Origin: Phycisphaera sp. TMED9
GTDB taxonomy: Bacteria > Planctomycetota > Phycisphaerae > Phycisphaerales > SM1A02
Reading direction: 5' to 3'
NCBI GenBank assembly: GCA_002167845.2
Contig: NHBO02000053.1
Span: 19,582-61,607, forward strand
Length of the DNA: 42,026 bases
Below are positions 25,602 through 35,951 of the stretch, piece by piece. Under the pieces are notes generated by a model, which saw only the letters and a list, made by a program, of their open reading frames with translations, made no database searches and had not been told where the DNA came from. Each line of letters begins with the position of its first letter. Position 1 is the first letter of the stretch. The position numbers and the translations under genes were made by a program.

Positions 25602-27062
25602 GTGAAGCCCGTCCGAAGCACGAGACCAATGAATCCAGAAACCCTTCGAATCCTCGACTCCATCGCCCGTGATCGCAACATCGATCGAGAGCTCCTCATC
25701 GAGGATCTCGAGCAGGCCATGGTCAGCGCCGCACGGAAGCACTTCAACTCCCTGGACACCGAGGAGTTCGGATGCCAGATGGACCGACTCAGTGGTGCGA
25801 TCCGGCTCTGGCGCAACATCGAAGGTGAAGGCATCGAGGAAATCCCCCTCTCCGCGATGGGCCGGATTCCTGCCCAGACCGCGAAGCAGGTGATGATCCA
25901 ACGGTTCCGCGAGGACGAGCGGAACAGCCTGCTCGATGAGTTCGCCAAGCGACAGGGCGAGGTCGTGACGGGTGCCGCGCAACGTTACGAGGGTGGTGCG
26001 CTCGTCGTTCAAATCGACCGGGCGGAAGGGTTCATGCCTCGGAGCGAGCAGATTCCAGGAGAGCAGTTCCACCCCGGCGACCGTGTTCGCTGCCTGATCC
26101 TCGACGTCCGAGACGCGGGCAACCAGGTCAAGATCGTGTTGAGCCGTTCGCATCCGGACTTCATCCGCCGACTCTTCGAGCAGGAGGTTCCGGAAGTCAG
26201 TGAACGCGTCATCGAGATCAAGGCGATGGCTCGGGAGGCGGGATTCCGCACCAAGCTCGCGGTGAGTTCGATCGATTCGAAGGTCGATGCGGTCGGTGCC
26301 TGCGTGGGCGTCCGTGGCAGTCGGATTCGAAACATCGTCGACGAGCTGAATGGCGAGAAGATCGACATCGTTCGTTGGAACGAATCCAGTCAGGTTCTCA
26401 TCGCCAACGCGTTGAAGCCCGCGGAAGTCGAAGAAGTCAGCCTCTGCTTCGAGCTGGGGCGGGCCACGATCATCGTTCGGGAGGATCAATTGTCTCTCGC
26501 CATCGGCCGGCGAGGCCAGAACGTCCGCCTCGCGGCGCGGCTGACCGGTTGGGACATCGACATCCTCACGCCGGAGGAGTTCGCGAAGGGTCTCGAGAAC
26601 CTCGAAGCCACCGTGCGTGGCATCGAAGGCATCACGGAAGTGATGCTCGACCGGATGGGGGCGTTGGGAATGATCAGCGTCTTCGACATCGAAGAAGTCG
26701 GCGAAGGCGTGCTGGTGGAAGAACTCGAACTCACCGACGAACTGGCGGCGACCATCGTGGAACGGGCTGCGGCCCGGGCCCACGAGATCTCCGAAGAACA
26801 GGCGAAGGCCAAGGAAGAGGCGGATGCCAAGGCTGCGGAAGAGCAGTCGGCCGATGCCATCCTCTCCGCGACCGATGCGGATGCGGAATCCTCGGCGGCG
26901 TCGATTCTCGGCGGAGGCCCGGCGGTTCCGGAGGCTCCGGCGTCGACGGAGGAAGAAGCCCAGGTCGAGCAGACCGATGCGGCGGCGGAAGCGTCCGCCG
27001 ATGCGCTGCTCGGCGGCGGGCCGGCGTCCGAGGATGCCGGTGCGACGGATCAGAAGGATTGA
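25602..27062 (+). CDS. nusA: Transcription termination/antitermination factor NusA
   Basis: RNA-polymerase-binding factor that controls pausing, termination and antitermination. It has 486 residues from a GTG at 25602, which has AAAGGAG seven bases upstream. The family-like start MNPETLRILDSIA is an in-frame ATG at 25629 without a good ribosome site, so the protein may carry nine extra residues. The N-terminal polymerase-binding domain is followed by an S1 domain (GEVVTGAAQRYEGGALVVQI onward), two KH domains (VGACVGVRGSRIRNIVDELNGEK, then AIGRRGQNVRLAARLTGW), and one helix-hairpin-helix region. A 70-residue Ala/Glu/Asp-rich tail has two LGGGPA copies. RimP, often upstream, is absent. It heads the operon with infB and rbfA. 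Confidence 0.96.
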   Translation: MKPVRSTRPMNPETLRILDSIARDRNIDRELLIEDLEQAMVSAARKHFNSLDTEEFGCQMDRLSGAIRLWRNIEGEGIEEIPLSAMGRIPAQTAKQVMIQRFREDERNSLLDEFAKRQGEVVTGAAQRYEGGALVVQIDRAEGFMPRSEQIPGEQFHPGDRVRCLILDVRDAGNQVKIVLSRSHPDFIRRLFEQEVPEVSERVIEIKAMAREAGFRTKLAVSSIDSKVDAVGACVGVRGSRIRNIVDELNGEKIDIVRWNESSQVLIANALKPAEVEEVSLCFELGRATIIVREDQLSLAIGRRGQNVRLAARLTGWDIDILTPEEFAKGLENLEATVRGIEGITEVMLDRMGALGMISVFDIEEVGEGVLVEELELTDELAATIVERAAARAHEISEEQAKAKEEADAKAAEEQSADAILSATDADAESSAASILGGGPAVPEAPASTEEEAQVEQTDAAAEASADALLGGGPASEDAGATDQKD

Positions 27063-27064
27063 GT

Positions 27065-27088
27065 GCTCGCCCCCGTTTCGGGGCGAGC
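27065..27088 (+). terminator. Strong hairpin between nusA and infB (possible attenuator)
   Basis: Perfect nine-base stem GCTCGCCCC (27065-27073) and GGGGCGAGC (27080-27088) with a six-base loop, starting two bases after the nusA stop codon. The following GTGTCATTT is only weakly T-rich. It may be a partial terminator, an RNA processing site or a 3'-end stabiliser lowering infB expression relative to nusA. Confidence 0.55.
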
Positions 27089-27202
27089 GTGTCATTTGAA
27101 GACGCCGTGTGGAAGCAGGGTGTCGAGTTGATGGACAGTGTTCGACTGATGGATTGACCGACGGTCCGCGAATGCGGAAGAACCATTCGCGAGGAGAACC
27201 AC

Positions 27203-29983
27203 GTGGCCAAGAAGAAGACGGTAGCCCTGAGAGTTCACACGCTTGCCAAGGAACTTGGGGTGTCCAGCAAGGACATCATCGCCAAGTGCGTGGCCGAGGA
27301 CATTCCCGACATCACCAACCACATGTCGGCGGTCTCGGTCGGTCTCTCGCACACGGTGCGCGAGTGGTTCGGCAACGCGGAAGGGGAGTCGTCCACGGCG
27401 GTTGAGACCGCGGCCAAGGTCGACGTCGTGAAGGCCCGAGCCAAGGTGCGGAAGACGACCAAGAAGGTCGTGGTCAAAGAGAAGGAAGAATCGGCGGCTC
27501 CGGTCGCCGAGGTGGCCGTGGCCGAGCCGCCCGCGGCGCCTCCGGCAGATGTCGAGCCGCCGTCTCCGCCGTCTCCGCCCTCTCCGGCGACACCGGTGGT
27601 CGAGGTGGACCCCCCGTCGAGTACGCCCGACACTCCGAGTGAACCGGAATCGCCCGCGATCGCGGCATCCGCCGGCTCGGACGTCGAGGGTGATTCAGGC
27701 AAGCCGATGATGAACGTTCCCAACCGGCCGGACAGCATCTCGCCGGTCGGGCCGAAACTTGAGCAACCGACCAAGGTGGCCCTGAGTGGTCCCAAGGTCA
27801 TCCGGGTCGAGAAGCCCGACGAACTGCCCGCGCCTCGTCCTCGAGGTCAGCAGGGTGGCGGCATGATGTCGAGCGGCGGACCTCGCCGCGGCGGCGGTGC
27901 CGGTGAGATGGACCAGCAGCAGGATGCACGTCGCGGCGGTGGTGGTGGTCATGGTGGGCCGGGAGGTCCCGGTGCCAAGGGGCGAAGCCCGCGACGCAGT
28001 GGCGGTGGTGACGGCCGATCAGGCCGCGCCGGTTCCGGCCTCGGCGAGAACAAGGCGTTCCAGCCCTGGCGTGCCCAGGACCTCGCCGAACGCGATCAGG
28101 CCTTGAAGCACTCGCAGGGATTCTTCCGCCAGCACCGACAGGATCGGATGCGAGGCCGGGGCGGTGGCGGTGGCCGACGAGGTGCGCCGGTCGCGGCGAA
28201 GCCGACGGGTCCCGTCAAGATCTCGGAACCGATCACCATCAAGGACCTCTCCGCCGCTACCGGCGTGAAGGGGGCGGAGATCGTGAAGAAGCTCTTCCTC
28301 GAGGGCATTCCCGCCACCATCAACTCGGCGATCGAGACCGAGCGGGCGATCGAGATCATGATGGAGTACGAGATCGAGCTCCAGGTCGAGCAGGCGAAGA
28401 CCGCTGCCGAAGTGATCGAAGAGCGGTTCAAGACCCGCGAGCGCGATGACGAGCGATCACGAAGTCCGATCGTGACGATTCTCGGTCACGTCGACCACGG
28501 AAAGACGTCCTTGCTCGACCGGATTCGCAAGGCGAACGTCGCCGCCGGCGAGGCCGGTGGCATCACTCAGGCCACCAGTGCGTTCCAGGTGCCGGTGACC
28601 GCCGGTGAGAAGGAACGAGTGGTCACGTTCATCGACACGCCCGGTCACGAAGCGTTCACCAACATGCGTGCTCGAGGTGCGAAGGTGACTGACGTGATCG
28701 TGCTGGTGATCGCGGCTGATGACGGGATCATGCCGCAGACCGCCGAGTCGATCAGTCATGCGAAGGCGGCCGGCGTTCCCCTGGTGGTGGCGTTGAACAA
28801 GATCGACAAGGCCGAAGCCACCGAGGAGAACATCCAGCGGATCTACGGGCAACTGGCCGAACACGAACTCAACCCCACCGAATGGGGTGGTTCGATCGAG
28901 GTCATCAAGACCAGTGCCATCGAAGGCACGGGTATTCAGGATCTGTTGGACATCCTGGACTACCAGGCTGATCTGCTCGAACTCAAGGGTGACTTCACGG
29001 GCAATGCCGAAGGAACGGTTCTTGAGGCTCAGGTCGAAGAGGGGCGAGGCCCGGTGGCACGCATGCTCGTGCAGGAAGGCATGCTCAAGAAGGGCGACTT
29101 CATCGTCACCGGCCGAGGCTTCGGACGGGTTCGAGACATCGTCGACGATCATGGCAAGCGAGTCGAGTTCGCGGGGCCGTCCACACCCGTCGCGATCAGT
29201 GGAATCGACCAGCTGCCTGATGCGGGCGATCGTTTCTTCGTCGCCGACTCGCTCAAGGAGGCCGAATCGGCCGCCGAAGAACGACGTCGTCTCGAACGAG
29301 AACGGGAGCTTGCGGCTCCGAAGATCACCCTCGACAACATCTTCGATCATCTCGAAGAAGGAAAGAAGAAGGATCTTCCGCTGGTCATCAAGGCCGATGT
29401 GCAGGGTTCCGTCGAGACGCTTCGCGCGGTTCTCGGGAAGATCGGATCCGAGGAGGTCAAGGTTTCGGTCAAGCATGCCGCCGTCGGTGGCATCAACGAG
29501 AGCGACGTCACGCTCGCCGAAGCGACCGGCGCGATCGTGGTCGGCTTCAATGTGACCACCACTTCGAAGGCTCGGCAACTCGCGGAAGCCAAGGGTGTCG
29601 ACATCCGGCTCTATGACGTCATCTACGACATCACCGATGATGTCGAGAAGGCCGCGTCCGGCCTGCTCGATCCGGAACTGAAGCTCGAGGTCCTCGGGCA
29701 TGCCGAGGTCAAGGAGGTCTTCCGGGTCTCCAAGATCGGTGCGGTGGCCGGCTGCTACGTCACCGACGGCATCGTGGAGCGGAGTGCTCAGATTCGTGTC
29801 ACTCGCGAAGGCATCGTCGTCGAGAAGGACCGCCGCCTCGATCAGTTGAAGCGGTTCAAGGACGACGCCAAGGAAGTCAAGAGCGGCATGGAATGCGGCA
29901 TGAAGATCGATGGTTACGACGACATCAAGGTTGGCGACGTCCTGGAGTGCTACAAGACGATCGCCGTGGCTCGGAGCCTTTGA
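27203..29983 (+). CDS. infB: Translation initiation factor IF-2
   Basis: GTPase that brings initiator fMet-tRNA to the 30S subunit and promotes subunit joining. It has 926 residues from a GTG at 27203 with GAGGAG about ten bases upstream. The N-terminal IF2_N helical domain ([20 protein letters not shown]) is followed by a long low-complexity linker: Lys/Glu/Pro-rich to about residue 215, then Gly/Arg-rich to about 330. A second IF2_N-like helical unit begins [20 protein letters not shown]. The G domain has GHVDHGKT at 428-435, DTPGHEAF and NKID. C-terminal domains end in [15 protein letters not shown]. The 140-base gap after nusA contains a strong hairpin. Confidence 0.97.
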   Translation: MAKKKTVALRVHTLAKELGVSSKDIIAKCVAEDIPDITNHMSAVSVGLSHTVREWFGNAEGESSTAVETAAKVDVVKARAKVRKTTKKVVVKEKEESAAPVAEVAVAEPPAAPPADVEPPSPPSPPSPATPVVEVDPPSSTPDTPSEPESPAIAASAGSDVEGDSGKPMMNVPNRPDSISPVGPKLEQPTKVALSGPKVIRVEKPDELPAPRPRGQQGGGMMSSGGPRRGGGAGEMDQQQDARRGGGGGHGGPGGPGAKGRSPRRSGGGDGRSGRAGSGLGENKAFQPWRAQDLAERDQALKHSQGFFRQHRQDRMRGRGGGGGRRGAPVAAKPTGPVKISEPITIKDLSAATGVKGAEIVKKLFLEGIPATINSAIETERAIEIMMEYEIELQVEQAKTAAEVIEERFKTRERDDERSRSPIVTILGHVDHGKTSLLDRIRKANVAAGEAGGITQATSAFQVPVTAGEKERVVTFIDTPGHEAFTNMRARGAKVTDVIVLVIAADDGIMPQTAESISHAKAAGVPLVVALNKIDKAEATEENIQRIYGQLAEHELNPTEWGGSIEVIKTSAIEGTGIQDLLDILDYQADLLELKGDFTGNAEGTVLEAQVEEGRGPVARMLVQEGMLKKGDFIVTGRGFGRVRDIVDDHGKRVEFAGPSTPVAISGIDQLPDAGDRFFVADSLKEAESAAEERRRLERERELAAPKITLDNIFDHLEEGKKKDLPLVIKADVQGSVETLRAVLGKIGSEEVKVSVKHAAVGGINESDVTLAEATGAIVVGFNVTTTSKARQLAEAKGVDIRLYDVIYDITDDVEKAASGLLDPELKLEVLGHAEVKEVFRVSKIGAVAGCYVTDGIVERSAQIRVTREGIVVEKDRRLDQLKRFKDDAKEVKSGMECGMKIDGYDDIKVGDVLECYKTIAVARSL

Positions 29984-29992
29984 GACCGGATT

Positions 29993-30511
29993 ATGGCGAG
30001 GCGTCGATTTCAGGAGACCGACCGACAGGATCGGGTGCGACCCAGACAGGTCGCGTCCTTGCTTTCACGTGTGATTCAGGAACGAATCTCCCGTGGCTTC
30101 GCGGATCCTCGAATCCGAGGCCTTGTTTCGGTGACGAAGATCGACCTCGCCGAGAATCTCCAGATCGCCACGATCAGCATCTCGGTGCTTCCCGACAAGT
30201 ACGGCGTCCGGGTCCTGGCCGGACTCAAGAGCGCCAGTGGTCTGTTCAGAAAGACCATCCGCGACGAGACCGCCTTGCGGCGGGTCCCGGATCTTCGTTT
30301 CAAACTGGATGACTCGATCAAGAACGATGCCGCACTGGACGCGGCGATTCGTGATGGTTTCGATTCCCTCGAATCGGATTCAAGTGACACGGATGTGTCG
30401 GTCCCAGATGATTCGGCCAGACGGGATGGTCCCGTGGACGTCGACTCTTCCCGCAACGATTTCGACGACGACTCCGCTCGTCCGCCGGAAGACCACGAGG
30501 TACCTTCGTGA
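29993..30511 (+). CDS. rbfA: Ribosome-binding factor A
   Basis: Binds the 30S subunit late in assembly and assists 16S rRNA maturation. It has 172 residues from the ATG at 29993, nine bases after infB. The first 115 residues have the KH-like RbfA fold: RVRPRQVASLLSRVIQERI, the strand VSVTKIDLAENLQIATISIS, and the final segment LRRVPDLRFKLDDSI. The last 55 residues are an Asp/Ser-rich acidic tail not needed for the fold and unusual in length. Its stop overlaps the next gene's GTG by four bases. Confidence 0.93.
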   Translation: MARRRFQETDRQDRVRPRQVASLLSRVIQERISRGFADPRIRGLVSVTKIDLAENLQIATISISVLPDKYGVRVLAGLKSASGLFRKTIRDETALRRVPDLRFKLDDSIKNDAALDAAIRDGFDSLESDSSDTDVSVPDDSARRDGPVDVDSSRNDFDDDSARPPEDHEVPS

Positions 30512-31593
30512 AGACCAAATGGGCGAAGCCCGCCAAACTCTCGGCACTCCTGAAGAAGCATCATCCGTCGACGGAGAAGGGTGCTCCCGCGGAGGAAACC
30601 GCGTCGGAGGATCCGATCATGGTCCTGATCCACGCATGGCTCCTGTGGGAAGCCAGCAGTGAGCAGGCCGAGACGGCCATGGGTCGTTTGATGGAGTCAC
30701 GGGTCGACATCAACGAGATTCGCGTCTCGCTTCCGCATGAACTCGCGCCAGCGATGGGCAAGCGATACCCGCGGCTTGAAGAACGTCTCACGGGAATCAA
30801 GAAGTCCCTCCACTCGATCTATCTTCGACGCCATGAGATCTCCTTGAACTACGTTCGAGAGAAGGGCAAACGGGACGCCAAGGCCGAGATCGAGAGCCTC
30901 GACGGAATCAACCCCTTCGTGTCGGCTCGAGTGTTGCGACTCTCCTTCGATGTGCACGCCATGCCAGCGGACGAGCAGTTGTCTCTGCTGTTGCACGAGC
31001 TTGGAGTGATCGCCGAGCCGGTCGAGCACGAAGTTCTCGCAAGTTGGCTCGCCTCCGAGGTGAAGGCCGGTGATGCGCATCATGCGATCGCGGCCTTGCA
31101 GTCGGCGGTCGATGCGGCCTGGGCGGATGGAACGATGACCAAACTCGCTCGAAAGCGGCGGCCCGCGAAGCCCCCGGAGCCCGTGGTCGTTCCGGAGACA
31201 ACTGAAGAAGAGGTGCCTTCGGCGCCCGTTGATGCCGGGAAGAAGCCCGCGATCAAGAAGCCCGTGACCAAGAAGCCTGCGACCAAGAAGGCTGCGACCA
31301 AGAAGGCTGCGACCAAGAAGCCTGCGACCAAGAAGGCTGTGACCAAGAAGGCTGTGACCAAGAAGCCCGCGGCCAAGAAGGCTGCGGCCAAGAAGCCCGC
31401 GGCCAAGAAGGCTGCGGCCAAGAAGTCGGCGGCCAAGCCCGTCGCGAAGAAGGCTGCGAAGAAGGCCGCGACCAAGAAGCCTGCCGCGAAGAAGCCCGTG
31501 AAAAAGAAGGCGTCTGCGAAGAAGGTCGCCAAGAAGACCGCCAAACGAAAGACGTCACGACCGGCTCCTGCGGCACGGAAGCGAGTTGGCTGA
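30508..31593 (+). CDS. Endonuclease-III-like HhH protein with a histone H1-like lysine-rich tail
   Basis: A 361-residue protein from a GTG at 30508 that overlaps the rbfA stop (GTGA). Residues about 34-210 resemble the all-helical HhH-GPD fold of endonuclease [24 protein letters not shown] matches the first helices, and [18 protein letters not shown] occupies the helix-hairpin-helix place of LPGVGRKTANVVL. The catalytic Lys position is not Lys, and no 4Fe-4S cysteine cluster follows, so glycosylase/lyase activity is unlikely. Residues 245-361 are a Lys/Ala/Pro tail; 245-309 consist of 13 pentapeptides of type KK(P/A)A(T/A). This suggests non-specific DNA or RNA binding. The cellular role is unknown; its place after rbfA suggests either nucleoid or ribosome work. 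Confidence 0.75.
   Translation: MKTKWAKPAKLSALLKKHHPSTEKGAPAEETASEDPIMVLIHAWLLWEASSEQAETAMGRLMESRVDINEIRVSLPHELAPAMGKRYPRLEERLTGIKKSLHSIYLRRHEISLNYVREKGKRDAKAEIESLDGINPFVSARVLRLSFDVHAMPADEQLSLLLHELGVIAEPVEHEVLASWLASEVKAGDAHHAIAALQSAVDAAWADGTMTKLARKRRPAKPPEPVVVPETTEEEVPSAPVDAGKKPAIKKPVTKKPATKKAATKKAATKKPATKKAVTKKAVTKKPAAKKAAAKKPAAKKAAAKKSAAKPVAKKAAKKAATKKPAAKKPVKKKASAKKVAKKTAKRKTSRPAPAARKRVG
31240..31434 (+). repeat. Thirteen 15-bp coding repeats (KK-P/A-A-T/A pentapeptides)
   Basis: Thirteen consecutive 15-base units of the form AAGAAG(C/G)C(T/C)G(C/T)G(A/G)CC encode residues 245-309 of the HhH/H1-like protein. Codons alternate in runs (CCT/GCT with ACC first, CCC/GCT with GCC later), suggesting recent expansion by duplication of two sub-blocks. 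Irregular Lys/Ala sequence continues to the stop codon. Confidence 0.9.
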
Positions 31594-34500
31594 TGACTCT
31601 GGCTCGGACCTGTGACCGGGTTGCGGCGTACGCTCCGCCGCGGGTCGGTCATGTGGTGGCCGTTGCCATCGTTCTCTGGACGTCTCTCGCCGTGGGCTGC
31701 AATTCCCCGGCATCGAAGACCGTGGAGATCGCTCCTGTCGCTTCAGGCGGCGGAAGTTCATCGACCGGTCGAGAGGGACTGCAAAGACGATCGGATGCCG
31801 AGCGGCTCGCCATGCCGGTCGTCTTCCGTGAAGTGGCACTTCCTCCGGGGCTGGCGACGGCGGAGATTCTCGAAGTCCCGTCCGTCCGTCCGCTCGATGC
31901 GCTCGTCGCGGTGCATCTCGACGAGCGGCATGCCGCCACCGATCAGTTGGATGAATCGGGGGCCTCTTCGAGCAACGACGCGGTTCGAAACTACGTGCGA
32001 GGCCGGTCACTTCTCGCTTCGGGGCGCCCGGCGGAAGCGATTCCGTTCCTCGAGTCGGCGATCAGACTTGGTGGAGGGACGGCAGGGATGCGAACTCTGG
32101 CCGAGGCCTGCGATGCCGCGGGCCGTGGCTCGGACGCGCTGGCGATTCGACGACGTCTCGCGGTGTTGGGCTCCGCTTCGGACGAGGATCTTCGGCGACT
32201 TCTCACGGAACTCGTTCGTCGGCGTCTCATGCCGGAGGCGAGGGCGGTTTCGGCGGCCCGTGTACGGAGGTCGTTGGACGCGGGTGATGCGCGACGGTCA
32301 GGTGATGCGGCGTTCCGACTCTCCACGGTTCTGGACGTCGCAGGCGAACCGACGGCGGCGGCCGAAGTGCGGGCATCGCTTCTACGGGCGTCGTCGATCG
32401 ACGATGCGATGCTGACCGGACTTTCCGAAGCCAGATTCGCGGACCTGCATCTTCTGGCTGGCGATGATGCCGCGAAAGCAGGCGATGCGGTGGCCGCGGA
32501 TGCGTTCTGGAGAACCGCGATGGAGGTCGATGTGATCGATCCCGCGGTACTGCGACAGCGTCTTCTCTGGTCATCCGCGGCGCTTGGTCGCGATGCGACC
32601 GTTCAGTGTCTTCTGTTGGAAGCGGCCGCGGCTCCATCCGGCGGTGATCTGGAAATGGCGATCATTCTGGCTGATCAGGGCCTCGAGATGCCGGAGTTGT
32701 GCCGCCGCCTCGCTGCGCGGCTTCGCGATCATCCACACGACGCCGGCGCCGCTCGAATGCTGGCCATGCTTGATCCGGTACGCATGGCAAGTGTTCTCAA
32801 TGACGGGGCGGCGGGGGAGACCACGCCCGAGGCGCGGCGATCGCTGGTGGATGCGGCGGTGGCCGGTGGCCCCGCGACGACGATTCTGGTCGCTGCCGGA
32901 GTGTCGGATTCGATCGATCTGCTGGACGGGGTGGTCGATCGGCTTTTCGAAGGACCGTGGACTGCCGGTGAACTGTTGAACGCCTCTTCCAGCGACGAGG
33001 TCATCAATGCCGGCGTTGACACCGCCTTCGTCCGGGCGGAGATCTTCAGGCGCCATGACCGTTCGGATCTCGCGGCCGTCGCGCTGGAAGGGGCGTCGTC
33101 GAATCCGGACGAGCCGCTTCATCGAGTTCTGGCCATCCGACTGGCCGCTGCTGAAATGGACCCTTCTTCAGTGCTCGCGGTCGAGGCTCATCCGTTCGAT
33201 GAGCGGGTCGAAGCCGAAAGAGTGCTGGGATTGCTCGCTGCCGGCGAACCCGAGATCGCGGTGGAGTTCGCAGAGCGTGCGGTTCGACGATCACCGATGT
33301 CGCCATGGCTCCAGGCCGCGCTCGGACGATCACTCTCTCTGGCCCGTGGTCGTGCCCTCGAAGCGGTCGAAGCAACGGCGCGAGCCATTCGGCTCGGCGA
33401 TCGGCGGTGGTCGACCCGCATCGAACTCGCCCAGTTCATGCAGCTGGTTCGCGCCGATCTCCCCGCCGACTCGGAAGTGAAGCTCTCCCTGGCCATGCTC
33501 GGCGAAGATCCGGTCTTTCGAAGACTCATCGAGGCTGATCAAGCCGCCGCCAGGGGCGATGCCGCGTCGGCGGAGCGAATACTCGACGGGATGCTCGAGA
33601 ACCCGGAAGTCAGGGAGGAAGTTCTCGTTCGCATGCTGGGAATCTGGCGGTCCCTGGGGCAGACCGCCAAGGGGCGACGACGAATCGACTCCCTGTTGAA
33701 GAGACATCCGGGGGATCCGGCGTTGATGGATGCTCGTTTCGCGCTCAGGCTGTCCACGGGCGATCGAGAGGAGCTCATCAACGAACTTCGGACGACGGTA
33801 CGAGAATCGGTATCCGCACTTCCGAGCCGACGTCTGGAATCGCTTCTCAAGGACACGGACTCCGATCGATCGGAGTTGGCGCGACTGCTTCAAATCCGCA
33901 TGGACCGACGGTCGCTCACGCCGGCTCGATCGATCGATGAACTGGAACTGGCGATTCTCGTCGCGGACCCGGTCGGAATCAACGAGGCGATCGAGAAGTG
34001 CGAGGCCATCGACGTCTCCACCTTGACGCCTCGTATTCGTCGACGACTCGCTTCGGTGGCTGCCGCCGTTCCGGATCGAAGAGGTTCCGAGATCGTGTCT
34101 CGAATCGCGAACTGGAGCGCGGATGACCTCGAACCGGTGAACGCCGACGTCGCCGCAGCGATCCTGAGGACTCTTCCCGCCACGGGTTCGGTCCTGCCGA
34201 CTGAACGGCTCGATCCGGCGCCGGCCTTCTCGTGGTTGGATTCGGATTGGCGTGCGGTGGGCCTCTCGCTTTCGGAGACGGATGTGAACGCCGGTGCCGA
34301 GTTGCTGGTGTTCGCCCTCGATTCGCCGGATGCCGGATCGCCCGCGAATGCGGGGCTGATTCGATCGGCCATCGCCACCGGAATCACGGCGGGCTGGTCG
34401 GCGGGGCGGATCCACGACCTGCTCGAGCGGCAGGCTGCCGACGGTTCCTCCGTGGCTGACGCCTTCGGCTCGGAGGGTGCCGACCGACTTGCGCTCGCGG

Positions 34501-35141
34501 AGGTCTCCGGTGATGCCTCGCTGTTGGGACGTCGCGGGCTGGCGATCGAACTGCTCGATATCGCCGCGGCCAAGCCGGGCGCCGCCGCGGCGACCTTGAA
34601 CAACCTCGGATTCGCACTGCTCGAGGGCGACGAGTCCGCGGTGCGGCGGGCGGCCGAACTCCTCGAGTCGGCCTATCAGCAGGATCCGGCCAGTCCGAGC
34701 GTGCTTGATTCTCTCGGTTGGCTTCGTTATCTCGAGGGTCGGCAGGACGAGGAGGACCCGGGGGGAGCGCTGGTCTTGATCTCGCAGTCGATCGAACGGC
34801 GTCTGGCCACCGGGCGTCCGGTTTCCGGAGAGGTTCTCCTTCACTTCGCGGATGCAGCCTGGCGAGCGGGTCGGCAGTCCGATGCGGTCAACGCCTGGAG
34901 CAGGATCACCGAGCAGGCGCTGGCCACCCGTGAACTGGCCGGTCGATTGGCCGCGTATGCGGACTACCAGAAGCAGATCTGGGGCCGGGTCCTGGTGCCG
35001 CCGAAGGAGATGTACGAGAGCATCGATGGTCGGTGGATTCAGGAGGCGGAGCTCAGATTGCGAGCGGTGGCCGAGGATCGATCACCACCCGTCACTCCGA
35101 CCTTTCGGGAGCGTGGCGGCGTGCAGGACGCCTCCGAATGA
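31593..35141 (+). CDS. Large TPR-rich lipoprotein of unknown function
   Basis: A 1182-residue protein whose ATG shares one base with the preceding stop codon (TGATG). The N-terminus has a hydrophobic segment (about 19-34) and a lipobox SLAVGC with the lipidated Cys at 36, so it is probably membrane-anchored in the periplasm. The rest is Ala/Arg/Leu-rich and helical with repeating 34-residue-like spacing. Clear TPR-like helix pairs occur at both ends: ARNYVRG-type repeats near 130-200 ([20 protein letters not shown]) and [17 protein letters not shown] to [14 protein letters not shown] near 1007-1050. The C-terminal [16 protein letters not shown] pair resembles TPR lipoproteins that scaffold envelope complexes. 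No catalytic motif was seen. Position inside a translation operon is unusual. Confidence 0.8.
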   Translation: MTLARTCDRVAAYAPPRVGHVVAVAIVLWTSLAVGCNSPASKTVEIAPVASGGGSSSTGREGLQRRSDAERLAMPVVFREVALPPGLATAEILEVPSVRPLDALVAVHLDERHAATDQLDESGASSSNDAVRNYVRGRSLLASGRPAEAIPFLESAIRLGGGTAGMRTLAEACDAAGRGSDALAIRRRLAVLGSASDEDLRRLLTELVRRRLMPEARAVSAARVRRSLDAGDARRSGDAAFRLSTVLDVAGEPTAAAEVRASLLRASSIDDAMLTGLSEARFADLHLLAGDDAAKAGDAVAADAFWRTAMEVDVIDPAVLRQRLLWSSAALGRDATVQCLLLEAAAAPSGGDLEMAIILADQGLEMPELCRRLAARLRDHPHDAGAARMLAMLDPVRMASVLNDGAAGETTPEARRSLVDAAVAGGPATTILVAAGVSDSIDLLDGVVDRLFEGPWTAGELLNASSSDEVINAGVDTAFVRAEIFRRHDRSDLAAVALEGASSNPDEPLHRVLAIRLAAAEMDPSSVLAVEAHPFDERVEAERVLGLLAAGEPEIAVEFAERAVRRSPMSPWLQAALGRSLSLARGRALEAVEATARAIRLGDRRWSTRIELAQFMQLVRADLPADSEVKLSLAMLGEDPVFRRLIEADQAAARGDAASAERILDGMLENPEVREEVLVRMLGIWRSLGQTAKGRRRIDSLLKRHPGDPALMDARFALRLSTGDREELINELRTTVRESVSALPSRRLESLLKDTDSDRSELARLLQIRMDRRSLTPARSIDELELAILVADPVGINEAIEKCEAIDVSTLTPRIRRRLASVAAAVPDRRGSEIVSRIANWSADDLEPVNADVAAAILRTLPATGSVLPTERLDPAPAFSWLDSDWRAVGLSLSETDVNAGAELLVFALDSPDAGSPANAGLIRSAIATGITAGWSAGRIHDLLERQAADGSSVADAFGSEGADRLALAEVSGDASLLGRRGLAIELLDIAAAKPGAAAATLNNLGFALLEGDESAVRRAAELLESAYQQDPASPSVLDSLGWLRYLEGRQDEEDPGGALVLISQSIERRLATGRPVSGEVLLHFADAAWRAGRQSDAVNAWSRITEQALATRELAGRLAAYADYQKQIWGRVLVPPKEMYESIDGRWIQEAELRLRAVAEDRSPPVTPTFRERGGVQDASE

Positions 35142-35213
35142 ATGACAATGGCTCCGGACCCGGCGACGTGCCCGATGGTCCACGACCCGACAGGAAACCA
35201 AGAGGACATCAAG

Positions 35214-35951
35214 ATGGCCGGTCACAGTAAATGGGCCAATATCAAGCATCGCAAAGCCCGGGTCGACTCCAAACGCAGCAAGCAGTGGAGCAACTGCAGT
35301 CGCGCCGTGATCGTCGCGGCTCGAGCTGGCGGAGGTGATCCGAAGTTCAACACCACCCTTCGATATGCGATCGACGACGCCAAGGCGGCGAACATGCCCA
35401 AGGACACGATCGAGAAGGCGATCAAGAAGGGCACCGGTGAGATCGAAGGCGAGACCTACGAGCCCGCGAGATACGAGGGATACGGTCCCGGTGGAATCGC
35501 GATCATCGCGGACTGTCTGCAGAGCAACGCCAACAAGACGGCGCCGGAAATCCGCGCGATATTCGGGAAGGGCGGAGGTAACCTCGGAACGCCCAACTCC
35601 GTCGCCTTCGGCTTCACGCACGAGGGAAGCATTCTCATCGATGGAACCGACGTCGACGAAGACTCCGTCATGGAGGCTTCTCTCGAGGCGGGTGCCAAGG
35701 ACGTCGAGACCGAGGACGGACTGATCTCGGTCACGACGGAACCTTCCGACTTTCTGGAAGTGAAGGACGCCCTGATCGCGGCGGGTTTCACCCTCGAGCA
35801 GGCGGAACTCACCTTCCGGCCGGAGACCCGGGTCGCATTGGACGTCGACAAAGCGAAGAGTGTTCTCCGCCTGATCGACGCGCTCGAGGATCAGGACGAT
35901 GTCCAGAAGATCTTCCATAACGCCGAGATCCCGGACGAGGCCTACGAGTGA
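35214..35951 (+). CDS. yebC: YebC/PmpR family protein (translation or transcription regulator)
   Basis: Conserved cytoplasmic protein of 245 residues. The start at ATG 35214 gives the invariant MAGHSKWANIKHRK and has AAGAGGA upstream; the frame is open from 35142 but the extra residues are unlike the family. GGGDPKFNTTLRYAIDDAKAANMPKDTIEKAIKKG is typical of domain 1, and YEGYGPGGIAIIADCLQSNANKTA of domain 2. YebC members have been linked to ribosome stalling relief and to gene regulation. Its place in an operon with nusA, infB and rbfA favours the translation role here, by inference. Confidence 0.96.
   Translation: MAGHSKWANIKHRKARVDSKRSKQWSNCSRAVIVAARAGGGDPKFNTTLRYAIDDAKAANMPKDTIEKAIKKGTGEIEGETYEPARYEGYGPGGIAIIADCLQSNANKTAPEIRAIFGKGGGNLGTPNSVAFGFTHEGSILIDGTDVDEDSVMEASLEAGAKDVETEDGLISVTTEPSDFLEVKDALIAAGFTLEQAELTFRPETRVALDVDKAKSVLRLIDALEDQDDVQKIFHNAEIPDEAYE

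Noticed and set aside
31240-31580. Direct repeats that could suggest a CRISPR array
   Set aside because: Units are 15 bases with no spacers, in frame, and encode a Lys/Ala tail.
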